A DNA stretch of 64,000 nucleotides from CAYULW01 sp964445815 (GTDB lineage Bacteria; Bacteroidota; Bacteroidia; Flavobacteriales_E; Vicingaceae). Shown here piece after piece: positions 53,048 through 60,995 of this stretch. Each line of letters starts with the position of its first letter. The stretch's first letter is position 1. The notes beneath the pieces were generated by a model. It saw nothing but the letters and a program-made list of their open reading frames with translations. It did no database searches and was not told where the DNA came from. The stretch lies in NCBI GenBank assembly GCA_964445815.1, contig CAYULW010000007.1, positions 1 through 64,000 of the forward strand, in the 5' to 3' direction. The position numbers and the translations under genes are program-made.

Positions 53048-53854
53048 TCATTTGGTCACCAAAAACCAATCATTCAACAAATTTTCTCTGTTATAGGTCA
53101 TCGATTTTTTTGTTTCCCAATTCAACACTTTAGCCCCTGAAGCTTCAGCTATTGCCTGTCCTGCTGCAGTATCCCACTCCATTGTAGGAGCGAATCTGGG
53201 ATACTCATCGGCTTTACCTTCGGCAACCATACATAGCTTTAAAGAACTCCCAACTGATAGAATCTCTACCTCCCCGTACTCTTTTTTTCGCGTCTCGACA
53301 TAATCTTCTGTTTCAATAGACATGTGAGATCTACTTCCAACAATGGTATATGGCCTTTCTACTTTTAATGGCAGTTTATGCGCTGATAAAATAATATCCT
53401 CCAATTTAGCACCTTTATAATCACAGAATTGCTCTTGTTTAAAGGCTCCGATTCCAATTATACCAAAGTACAAAGTATCCTTGACAGGAACATAGATTAC
53501 TCCTGCAATTGGTTTACCTTCTTTAACTAAAGCTATGTTTACTGTGAACTCCCCATTGCGCTTAACAAACTCTTTGGTTCCATCTAAAGGGTCGACTATC
53601 CAAAGGTATTTCCACTCTTTCCTTTCTATGTAAGGAATTTCTCTTCCTTCTTCACTTAAAATAGGAATACCTGTATTGGCTAGCAAAGACATAATTTTCT
53701 CATGCCCTCTTCTATCTGCTTCAGTTAAAGGAGATTTATCCTCTTTTTGCTCTACGGCAAAATCAGATTTATACACTTTCAGTATTTCTAATCCCGCTTG
53801 GAAAGCTGCATCAATAGCAACCTTAATCTTTTCTTTTATATCCCTGTTAGTCAT
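53048..53854 (-). CDS. cysQ: 3'(2'),5'-bisphosphate nucleotidase
   Basis: The 268-residue member of the inositol monophosphatase superfamily has metal-site motifs PLTEADRRGHE, ILSEEG, and VDPLDGTKEFVKRNGEFTVN. CysQ hydrolyses 3'-phosphoadenosine-5'-phosphate (PAP), the by-product of PAPS use, to AMP. cysC-cysD-cysN lie 4 kb away in divergent orientation. It overlaps the DUF2061 gene by eight bases and precedes gmd by 34 bases. Confidence 0.93.
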   Translation of the reverse strand: MTNRDIKEKIKVAIDAAFQAGLEILKVYKSDFAVEQKEDKSPLTEADRRGHEKIMSLLANTGIPILSEEGREIPYIERKEWKYLWIVDPLDGTKEFVKRNGEFTVNIALVKEGKPIAGVIYVPVKDTLYFGIIGIGAFKQEQFCDYKGAKLEDIILSAHKLPLKVERPYTIVGSRSHMSIETEDYVETRKKEYGEVEILSVGSSLKLCMVAEGKADEYPRFAPTMEWDTAAGQAIAEASGAKVLNWETKKSMTYNRENLLNDWFLVTK

Positions 53855-54272
53855 TTAATCCAAAATTCGTTCTATACCATACTCGTTCGTGCAGATAATA
53901 AAGTATCATTTTTGTAACTACTTCAATACCTCCAACCTGCAAACCAATCATTGGGTCTCCGGAAATTAGCCATGCTAGAGTCATTGTATCTAATGTCCCT
54001 ACTAGTCTCCATGTTATTGTTTTCAAAAAGTGCCTTCTCACGGAAATAAACCCTTTATCGTTTTCATCTTTCTGATAACCGTATTTAAACCATACTCTTT
54101 CATGCAAGAAGTATAAGATCATTTTTGTGATTACTTCAGTTCCGCCAATTGATAAGCCAATTAACAAATTGCCTGACACTAACCAGCCAATAATCATGGT
54201 ATCTATAGTGCCTACAATACGCCAAGTCATAGTCTTGGCCAAATGTCTTTTAATGAATTGTTGTTCTGCCAC
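53847..54272 (-). CDS. Tandem DUF2061 membrane protein
   Basis: The 141-residue protein is made of two DUF2061 domains, each with two membrane segments. Repeat 1 is KTMTWRIVGTIDTMIIGWLV and EVITKMILYFLHERVWF; repeat 2 is KTITWRLVGTLDTMTLAWLI and EVVTKMILYYLHERVWY. The repeats are close to identical, so the gene arose by internal duplication. DUF2061 proteins often lie beside sulfate-activation genes; their function is unknown. It overlaps cysQ and is two bases after the pseudo-aldehyde-dehydrogenase gene. Confidence 0.9.
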   Translation of the reverse strand: MAEQQFIKRHLAKTMTWRIVGTIDTMIIGWLVSGNLLIGLSIGGTEVITKMILYFLHERVWFKYGYQKDENDKGFISVRRHFLKTITWRLVGTLDTMTLAWLISGDPMIGLQVGGIEVVTKMILYYLHERVWYRTNFGLND

Positions 54273-54274
54273 TA

Positions 54275-55162
54275 CTAATATCCCGGAGAAGATCCTCCAA
54301 TTTGCTCAATTGGATGCCAAGTCGTTTTAATTTCTGTCAAATCTTGAATCACATAAGGATTCTCAAATTGATCAGCCATTAGCTCTTGAGTCGAATAACA
54401 CCTTACTCTTTTTACATTTTCAGCTCCAAACTTCATTAATTGATCTTGATTATCTGAGTCCCCAATCAATAAAAGGGCGTTAACATCCATGTGCTTCGCT
54501 GCATGTTCATCTAACTCTTCTTTCCGGCCGGTCAGTATGTTTACTACTCCGCCTGGCAAATCAGAATTATTTAGTACCTCTGCAAAAGTCATTGCTGAAC
54601 AGGCATGCTTTTCACCAGCTAGAATAACCAATGTATTTCCTGAAACAATGGCAGAGACGATTAGAGATACAAAAGCCAAAAAAGGCATATCAGAATTACC
54701 TATACAGGCTACAACTCCCGTTGGCTCTATTCTTGAAAAGTTAAAATGACTTGAAGCAACGGGGTTAACTGAACTAAATAGCTGTTGGTATTTATCACTC
54801 CAACCAGCAAAGTAAATGATCCGATCTATTGCCTTTTCAACTTGCAATTGACTTTGATTTGCACTTAAACCTTGTTCTTGAGCAATTAAGTCAGAAAACT
54901 GAAGTTTTGCGCCTTCCAGATGCTCGGCCATACGATATAGAATCTGTCCAATGTTATAGGCAGAACGTCCTGACCAGCTCGGTTGTGCTTTTCTGGCCGC
55001 TACAACCGCATTCCTAAAATCTTTCCTTGATGCTAAACAAGCATTAGCCATCAAATCGCCTTTTTTGGAAAAGGCTTTATAAAATCTTCCTGATTCTGTT
55101 CTAGGAAACTGGCCGCCTATAAATAATTTGTATGTTTTTAAAACTTCCACTCTATCTGCCAT
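54275..55162 (-). CDS. Aldehyde dehydrogenase-like protein lacking the catalytic Cys domain
   Basis: The 295-residue protein aligns with the N-terminal part of aldehyde dehydrogenases: KLFIGGQFPRTESGRFY, AVVAARKAQPSWSGRSAYNI, IGNSDMPFLAF (in place of IPWNFP), GGVVNILTGRKEEL. It stops before the catalytic cysteine region and lacks the Glu of ELGGK. It is intact, with no stop or frameshift, and lies one base after the full aldehyde dehydrogenase. This matches the non-catalytic half of ALDH16-type systems. A structural or regulatory partner role is inferred. Confidence 0.82.
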   Translation of the reverse strand: MADRVEVLKTYKLFIGGQFPRTESGRFYKAFSKKGDLMANACLASRKDFRNAVVAARKAQPSWSGRSAYNIGQILYRMAEHLEGAKLQFSDLIAQEQGLSANQSQLQVEKAIDRIIYFAGWSDKYQQLFSSVNPVASSHFNFSRIEPTGVVACIGNSDMPFLAFVSLIVSAIVSGNTLVILAGEKHACSAMTFAEVLNNSDLPGGVVNILTGRKEELDEHAAKHMDVNALLLIGDSDNQDQLMKFGAENVKRVRCYSTQELMADQFENPYVIQDLTEIKTTWHPIEQIGGSSPGY

Positions 55163-55163
55163 T

Positions 55164-56636
55164 TCAACTGATTTTTAAATATGCTTCCAGCCCATGTAAG
55201 CCACCTTCTCTACCAAAACCACTTTCTTTATATCCTCCAAAAGGAGAAGTCGGATCAAACTTATTGTAGGTATTTGCCCAAACTACTCCTGCTTTTAATT
55301 GACCGCTCAAATTAAAAGCCTTGGAACCTTTATCTGTCCATACTCCGGCCGACAAACCATAGGGCGTATTGTTTGCTTTTTCGATCACCTCATCAACAGT
55401 ACGAAATGTTTGAATGGCCAATACAGGTCCGAAAATTTCTTCCTGAGCAATTCGACTTGATTGTGCCACATCAAAAAATAAAGTTGGAGCACAAAAGAAT
55501 CCTTTCTTTGGCATTTTATCGGTGGCCGTAAAGCTCTCTAAGCCTTCTTCTTTTGCAATTTTAAGATAATGATGAATTGTTTCTAACTGCTGCTTTGAAT
55601 TAATGGCTCCAACATCTGTATTCTTGTCAAGTGGATCACCAACGATAAGTGTCTCCAGTCTCAATTTTAACTTTTTCTCCACCTCTTCTTTTATGGACTC
55701 CTGAACAAAAAGTCTAGACCCTGCGCAGCACACATGTCCTTGGTTAAAGAAAATACCATTGATCACCCCTTCTACAGCCTGATCAATAGGTGCATCTTCA
55801 AAAATGATATTGGCAGCCTTTCCTCCCAATTCAAGCGTCACTTTTTTACCGCTTCCTGCAATTGATTTCTGGATCAATTTACCAACTTCTGTAGAACCGG
55901 TAAAAGCGATTTTATCTATGTCTTTATGATTAACGATTGCCGCTCCCGTTTTTCCTGCACCTGTCACAATATTCACCACACCTTTAGGCAAACCCGCATC
56001 ATTGATTAGCTCAGCTAATTTCAGTGCAGTTAATGGAGTTGTTTCAGCGGGTTTTAAGACCACCGTATTACCACATGCCAAAGCTGGAGCCAACTTCCAT
56101 GCAGCCATTAATAATGGAAAATTCCATGGAATGATCTGACCTGCCACACCTAATGATTCCACCCTTCGATGGGGGAATGCATAATCTAATTTATCTGCCC
56201 ACCCTGCGTAATAGAAAAAATGAGCAGCTGCTAACGGGATATCAATGTCACGCGCTTCCTTTATCGGCTTTCCTCCATCCATCGATTCAATTACGGCAAA
56301 CTCTCTGGCTCTTTCTTGAATTAATCGAGCTATTCTGTAAATGTATTTTCCTCTTTCTTTCGCTGGTAATGAGGACCACTCTATATGTGCTTTTTTAGCT
56401 GCATTGACAGCAGCATTCACATCCTCATTATTAGCTTCAGCCACCTTAGCGATAACTTCTTCGGTAGCTGGATTTATTGTTTCAAAGTATTTTTTTGACT
56501 TTGGTTGGACAAACTCACCATTGATGAATAAGTCATATTTCTTATTGATTTGAATATGCCCTGAACTCTCAGGTGCGGGTGCATAATCCCATAACCCGTC
56601 AAATTTTAGAGAAAAGCTATTTTCTTTTTTCGACAT
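55164..56636 (-). CDS. Aldehyde dehydrogenase (NAD(P)-dependent)
   Basis: The 490-residue enzyme is complete: IIPWNFPLLMAAWKLAPAL, FTGSTEVGKLI, catalytic Glu in LELGGKAANI, nucleophile Cys303 in FFNQGHVCCAGSR, and EEIFGPVLAIQTF. It oxidises an aldehyde to an acid. The position directly after deoC suggests acetaldehyde from deoxyribose-5-phosphate as substrate. It is six bases from deoC and one base from the truncated homologue at 54275, so all three are co-expressed. Confidence 0.93.
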   Translation of the reverse strand: MSKKENSFSLKFDGLWDYAPAPESSGHIQINKKYDLFINGEFVQPKSKKYFETINPATEEVIAKVAEANNEDVNAAVNAAKKAHIEWSSLPAKERGKYIYRIARLIQERAREFAVIESMDGGKPIKEARDIDIPLAAAHFFYYAGWADKLDYAFPHRRVESLGVAGQIIPWNFPLLMAAWKLAPALACGNTVVLKPAETTPLTALKLAELINDAGLPKGVVNIVTGAGKTGAAIVNHKDIDKIAFTGSTEVGKLIQKSIAGSGKKVTLELGGKAANIIFEDAPIDQAVEGVINGIFFNQGHVCCAGSRLFVQESIKEEVEKKLKLRLETLIVGDPLDKNTDVGAINSKQQLETIHHYLKIAKEEGLESFTATDKMPKKGFFCAPTLFFDVAQSSRIAQEEIFGPVLAIQTFRTVDEVIEKANNTPYGLSAGVWTDKGSKAFNLSGQLKAGVVWANTYNKFDPTSPFGGYKESGFGREGGLHGLEAYLKIS

Positions 56637-56641
56637 GTATC

Positions 56642-57538
56642 TTAGTCTTTAGAAATATAATCCAGGGACTGATATGCTCCCTTCTGTTGTTTTAGAATTT
56701 GCAGGATGATATCATTCGCCAAACGGCTGGCACCAAAACGGAACCATTCGTTGGACAACCACTTTACCCCCAAGGTTTCTTTAACCATCACTAAATAATG
56801 AAGCGCAGTTTTCGCGTCTGATATTCCACCTGCCGGCTTCATGCCCACCATACGACCCGTTTTTAAATAATGATCTTTTATGGCTTCAAGCATAAGTAAA
56901 GTAACTGGCATAGTCGCTGCCGGGGATATTTTGCCTGTCGATGTTTTTATAAAATCCGCTCCTGCATGAATCGCAATATCACTTGCTAACCTAACATTAT
57001 CAGCTGTACCTAACTCTCCGGTCTCTAATATTACTTTTAATCGTGTCTTGCCACAGATTTCTTTGATTTGAGCAATTTCTTCAAATACAAAGTTATAATC
57101 ACCCTGATGAAACTTCCCTCTCGAAATGACCATATCAATTTCATCGGCTCCAGCGTCCAAAGCCATTTTTGTATCTTCAATTTTAACAGCAGTATTTGAC
57201 ATTCCGCTTGGAAAAGCAGTCGCAACTGAAGCTACTTTAATGCCTGAACTTCCTAAGGAAAGCTTTGCTGTTTTTACCATATTCGGATAAACACATACAG
57301 CTGCAACATTAGGTATATCAATACTATCGTGCAGATGCATGGCTTTATAACACAATTGCCTGACCTTGCCTTCTGTATCCCTGCCTTCCAAAGTCGTCAA
57401 GTCAATCATGTTCAAAGCCATCTTTAAACCCTGAATTTTTGACTCTTTTTTTATGCTTCTCGTTTTAAACTTAGAAGCACGTTCTATTAAGCCAACCTGA
57501 TCTATTTTTGGAGATTGTATTTCAATCACTTCACCCAT
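56642..57538 (-). CDS. deoC: Deoxyribose-phosphate aldolase
   Basis: The 298-residue class I aldolase splits 2-deoxyribose-5-phosphate into glyceraldehyde-3-phosphate and acetaldehyde. Schiff-base Lys198 lies in GADFIKTSTGK, with MKPAGGISDAKTALHY and DEIDMVISRGKF also typical. The ATG at 57538 is preferred; a TTG at 57550 lies within the -7 box TAACTTTG (57555-57548). It is longer at the N-terminus than the E. coli enzyme. It is the first gene of deoC-ALDH-ALDH' and probably of a longer co-directional run. Confidence 0.95.
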   Translation of the reverse strand: MGEVIEIQSPKIDQVGLIERASKFKTRSIKKESKIQGLKMALNMIDLTTLEGRDTEGKVRQLCYKAMHLHDSIDIPNVAAVCVYPNMVKTAKLSLGSSGIKVASVATAFPSGMSNTAVKIEDTKMALDAGADEIDMVISRGKFHQGDYNFVFEEIAQIKEICGKTRLKVILETGELGTADNVRLASDIAIHAGADFIKTSTGKISPAATMPVTLLMLEAIKDHYLKTGRMVGMKPAGGISDAKTALHYLVMVKETLGVKWLSNEWFRFGASRLANDIILQILKQQKGAYQSLDYISKD

Positions 57539-57547
57539 TTTGAAATT

Positions 57548-57555
57548 CAAAGTTA
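57548..57555 (-). promoter_or_regulatory. Candidate -7 box of deoC
   Basis: On the minus strand, TAACTTTG, a perfect TAnnTTTG match nine bases before the deoC ATG. No TTG lies at the usual -33 distance. Confidence 0.4.
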
Positions 57556-57615
57556 ATTAAATCGGTAGTTGACCTGACATTCTTAAACTATTTATACTCC
57601 CTATTATGCTAAGCA

Positions 57616-57649
57616 TTGTTTATAATCCTATTTACAATGTGTAAATTTG
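57616..57649 (+). promoter_or_regulatory. Candidate promoter of cysC-cysD-cysN
   Basis: TTG (57616-57618), a 23-base spacer and TAAATTTG (57642-57649). The spacer is at the long end of the accepted range. The box ends eight bases before the cysC ATG at 57658. Confidence 0.5.
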
Positions 57650-57657
57650 CCGGCCGA

Positions 57658-58272
57658 ATGAAAAATGAGGGAAGCAATATCTATTCTGTCTTTGATGAGA
57701 TTTTAAGTCGATCTGAAAAGGAGAAACTTTTAAATCAGACAAGCTTTACACTTTGGATGACAGGACTAAGCGGTTCAGGGAAAACCACTTTAGCAAAAGT
57801 CATAGAAAGAGAGCTACACCATAGAGGAATATTAACACAATTGCTGGACGGTGATAATATACGAACAGGAATAAACAACAATCTTGGCTTCAGCGTTGAA
57901 GACAGAACAGAGAATATTCGAAGAATTGCCGAAGTTTCAAAGCTTTTTATCAATTGCGGTGTGATTACAATCAATTGCTTTGTTAGTCCAACAGAAAATA
58001 TCAGACAATTAGCAAGATCGATAATTGGAGACAAAAATTTCATTGAAGTTTTTGTTGACACTCCAATAGAAGTTTGTGAACAAAGAGACGTAAAAGGTCT
58101 ATACGCCAAAGCAAGATCTGGTGAGATTAAAGACTTTACAGGTATTTCAGCACCCTTTGAAGCTCCTGGTTCGCCTAATTTGATTGTCAAAACGGAAGGT
58201 AAAACGGTTGAAGAGTCAGCAAAAGAAATTTTAAATTATATACTCCCAAAAATCAAATATCTAGGAACATGA
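57658..58272 (+). CDS. cysC: Adenylyl-sulfate kinase
   Basis: The 204-residue kinase phosphorylates APS to PAPS. Visible are the P-loop TGLSGSGKTTLAK, DGDNIRTGINNNLGF and the family block RDVKGLYAKARSGEIKDFTG. Another in-frame ATG at 57637 would add seven residues but lies before the -7 box. cysD overlaps its end by four bases (ATGA). With cysD/cysN it forms the complete sulfate activation set. Confidence 0.95.
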   Translation: MKNEGSNIYSVFDEILSRSEKEKLLNQTSFTLWMTGLSGSGKTTLAKVIERELHHRGILTQLLDGDNIRTGINNNLGFSVEDRTENIRRIAEVSKLFINCGVITINCFVSPTENIRQLARSIIGDKNFIEVFVDTPIEVCEQRDVKGLYAKARSGEIKDFTGISAPFEAPGSPNLIVKTEGKTVEESAKEILNYILPKIKYLGT

Positions 58273-59174
58273 GATCATACAATCTAACTCATCTAAGAGA
58301 ATTAGAGTCTGAAGCCATTTATGTGATGAGAGAGGTGGCTTCTCAGTTTGAAAATCCTGTTTTACTTTTTTCGGGAGGTAAAGACTCTATTGTCTGCGCA
58401 CATATTGCAAGAAAAGCATTTCATCCTGCCAATATCCCATTCTCCTTAATGCATGTTGATACAGGGCATAATTTCCCCGAAACAATTGAATTTAGGGATC
58501 AATTCATTAAAAAAATTGGCGCCAACCTCATTGTAGCATCTGTTCAAGATTCAATAGATCAAGGAAAAGTTGTAGAAGAAAAGGGTTATAATGCAAGTCG
58601 GAATGCACTCCAAACAGTCACTCTATTAGATGCTATTGAAGAGCACAAGTTTGATGCAGCAATTGGGGGAGCGAGACGAGATGAGGAGAAAGCAAGAGCG
58701 AAAGAACGTTTTTTTTCTCATAGGGATGAATTCGGACAGTGGGACCCTAAAAACCAAAGACCCGAGCTATGGAACATTTTTAATGGCATGAAACATTTTG
58801 GTGAGAATTTCAGAGTTTTCCCAATTAGTAACTGGACTGAAATGGATGTATGGCAATACATACTTGCTGAAAAAATTGAAATCCCCTCACTGTATTTTGC
58901 TCACCAAAGGAATGTTTTTGTTCGAGATGGTGTGATTATGTATGCATCCGATGTTATTGAACGTAAAGATTCTGAAAACACGAATGAAATGCTCGTTCGA
59001 TTTAGAACTATTGGTGACATGACATGTACGGGTGCCGTAGAATCTGATGCTGACTCCTTAGAAAAAATTATTGAAGAGGTGGCGTCTACCAGAACAACAG
59101 AGCGAGGTACAAGATCTGATGATAAACGATCTGAAGCGGCTATGGAAGATCGAAAGAAACAAGGCTATTTTTAA
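58269..59174 (+). CDS. cysD: Sulfate adenylyltransferase subunit 2
   Basis: The 301-residue PP-loop ATPase starts NLTHLRELESEAIYVMREVA and has the PP motif LFSGGKDSIVCAHIA, followed by HVDTGHNFPET and GGARRDEEKARAKERFFS. With the GTPase CysN it makes APS from ATP and sulfate. The C-terminus GTRSDDKRSEAAMEDRKKQG is standard. It is 21 bases before cysN. Confidence 0.97.
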   Translation: MRSYNLTHLRELESEAIYVMREVASQFENPVLLFSGGKDSIVCAHIARKAFHPANIPFSLMHVDTGHNFPETIEFRDQFIKKIGANLIVASVQDSIDQGKVVEEKGYNASRNALQTVTLLDAIEEHKFDAAIGGARRDEEKARAKERFFSHRDEFGQWDPKNQRPELWNIFNGMKHFGENFRVFPISNWTEMDVWQYILAEKIEIPSLYFAHQRNVFVRDGVIMYASDVIERKDSENTNEMLVRFRTIGDMTCTGAVESDADSLEKIIEEVASTRTTERGTRSDDKRSEAAMEDRKKQGYF

Positions 59175-59195
59175 CTAAAAATTTCATCCTTAAAA

Positions 59196-60464
59196 ATGGA
59201 AACAAATTCATATCTCGACATGGAATTGCTAAGATTCTCAACTGCCGGTAGCGTAGATGATGGAAAAAGCACATTAATAGGTCGCTTACTGTATGACTCT
59301 AAATCAATATTTGAAGATCAATACGAAGCCATCGAAGAATCGAGTCGAAGAAAGGGAGAAGAAAATGTAAACCTAGCTCTGCTCACCGACGGACTAAGAT
59401 CTGAAAGAGAACAAGGCATAACTATAGATGTAGCATATAGATATTTTGCAACTCCAAAAAGGAAGTTTATAATCGCTGATACTCCGGGACATACTCAATA
59501 TACCAGAAATATGGTGACCGGAGCATCTACCTCGAACCTCTCTATTATTCTTGTAGATGCAAGAAAAGGTATTATTGAGCAAACACAGAGGCATACCTTT
59601 ATTTCTGCTCTTTTGGGTATTCCTCATGTTGTTTTCTGCATCAACAAAATGGACTTGGTAGATTACGATGAGACAGTATTTCAAAAGATCAAAAAAGATG
59701 TGGAAGCTTTTGCATCAAAGCTTGACGTTAAAGATGTTCACTTTATTCCAATCAGTGCATTAAAAGGAGACAATGTGGTTAATAAGTCTGATAACATGCC
59801 ATGGTATCAAGGCACCACCTTAATGTATTTATTGGAAAACATTCATATAGGAAGTGATCACAACCACATTGATTGTCGTCTACCGGTTCAATACGTAATA
59901 AGACCACAAAAAGATGAATTTCACGACTATAGAGGATACGCCGGAAGGATTGCAGGAGGAATTTTCAAGGCCGGAGATGAGGTGACTGTTTTGCCGAGTG
60001 GCTTTAACTCGAGAATTAAAAGCATTGACACATTTGATGGTTCTCTGGATGAAGCCTTTGCTCCAATGTCAGTAACACTTACTTTAGAAGATGAAATAGA
60101 CATCAGCAGAGGAGACATGATTGTTAGAGAAAACAATCAACCTGATGTAAAGCAAGATCTTGAATTAATGGTCTGTTGGCTGAATGAAAAACCGCTGATG
60201 CTCAGAGGTAAATACGCCATTAAACACACTTCAAATGATGCAAGATGCATTGTAAAAGACATCAGATATAAGGTGGATATTAACACACTTCATAGGATTG
60301 AAGATGACAAATCCATTCAAATGAATGATATTGCTCGTATTGCGATTCGAACGACGAAGCCTTTGTTTGTTGACAGTTATAAAAGGAATCGTTCAACAGG
60401 TAGTTTGATTCTTATCGATGAGGCTACTAATGAAACGGTTGGTGCTGCTATGATATTAGATTAA
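59196..60464 (+). CDS. cysN: Sulfate adenylyltransferase subunit 1 (GTPase)
   Basis: The 422-residue EF-Tu-like GTPase has G1 TAGSVDDGKSTLIGRLLYDS, G3 IADTPGHTQYTRNM and G4 INKMDLVDY, followed by two beta-barrel domains ending RSTGSLILIDEATNETVGAA. It drives APS synthesis by CysD through GTP hydrolysis. It lacks a fused CysC domain, consistent with the separate cysC upstream. The stop overlaps the convergent hypothetical gene by four bases. Confidence 0.97.
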   Translation: METNSYLDMELLRFSTAGSVDDGKSTLIGRLLYDSKSIFEDQYEAIEESSRRKGEENVNLALLTDGLRSEREQGITIDVAYRYFATPKRKFIIADTPGHTQYTRNMVTGASTSNLSIILVDARKGIIEQTQRHTFISALLGIPHVVFCINKMDLVDYDETVFQKIKKDVEAFASKLDVKDVHFIPISALKGDNVVNKSDNMPWYQGTTLMYLLENIHIGSDHNHIDCRLPVQYVIRPQKDEFHDYRGYAGRIAGGIFKAGDEVTVLPSGFNSRIKSIDTFDGSLDEAFAPMSVTLTLEDEIDISRGDMIVRENNQPDVKQDLELMVCWLNEKPLMLRGKYAIKHTSNDARCIVKDIRYKVDINTLHRIEDDKSIQMNDIARIAIRTTKPLFVDSYKRNRSTGSLILIDEATNETVGAAMILD

Positions 60465-60973
60465 TTCTCGTAGACTTTTTTGATTTCTCTATTCAGTTTG
60501 CGCATCAACATCTTGGAGTCATAAACTTTCATTTCGTCCATCTCGAACACTTTATAAGCGACATCATTTTTCATGTCTAAAATAAAATATTCAAATACAA
60601 TTAGCTCATCCTTCTCTGGATGCTTTTTCAAGTAATCATTACTATACACATTACTTACCAAGGCATATTTATACCCAGCTGAGTATAAATTCTTATAACT
60701 TGAGTATGATGCTAAAGCATATTTGTAAGGATAAGACATGGCTGCAACCAATAGTTCCTGATTCGACTCCTCTATCACTTTATTATGAGTTTTTTGGCGA
60801 TGATACACGTATTTTTGAGCTTTACTTTCCTTAGGGTCGGCAGTAATCTTAATCGGCTCATGTTGTAAAAACACAATTTTTTCTTTGTCCAAATCTGTCG
60901 GAATCCCACTTAATACCTGTACCTGAGCTACTAGTGCAATTGGTAAAATAAACAAGAGAAATAATAAACGCAT
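60461..60973 (-). CDS. Exported hypothetical protein
   Basis: The 170-residue protein has a signal peptide (1-16, LLFLLFILPIALVAQ) and a mature domain with VLSGIPTDLDKEKIVFLQHE, a tyrosine-rich middle part (SYPYKYALASYSSYKNLY) and a basic C-terminus. I recognise no family. The gene lies 22 bases after the ClC channel gene on the same strand and is probably the last of the mscS-clc run. Confidence 0.65.
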   Translation of the reverse strand: MRLLFLLFILPIALVAQVQVLSGIPTDLDKEKIVFLQHEPIKITADPKESKAQKYVYHRQKTHNKVIEESNQELLVAAMSYPYKYALASYSSYKNLYSAGYKYALVSNVYSNDYLKKHPEKDELIVFEYFILDMKNDVAYKVFEMDEMKVYDSKMLMRKLNREIKKVYEN

Positions 60974-60995
60974 GCCACGAAGTTAATCTAATTTC

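Noticed and set aside
53847..54272. DUF2061 repeat as an assembly duplication error
   Set aside because: The two halves differ at many bases and residues, so they are diverged copies and not a copied read.
54275..55162. Truncated aldehyde dehydrogenase as a decayed pseudogene
   Set aside because: The frame is intact, tightly packed between neighbours by one and two bases, and ends cleanly with a specific C-terminus; this fits a maintained short protein better than decay.
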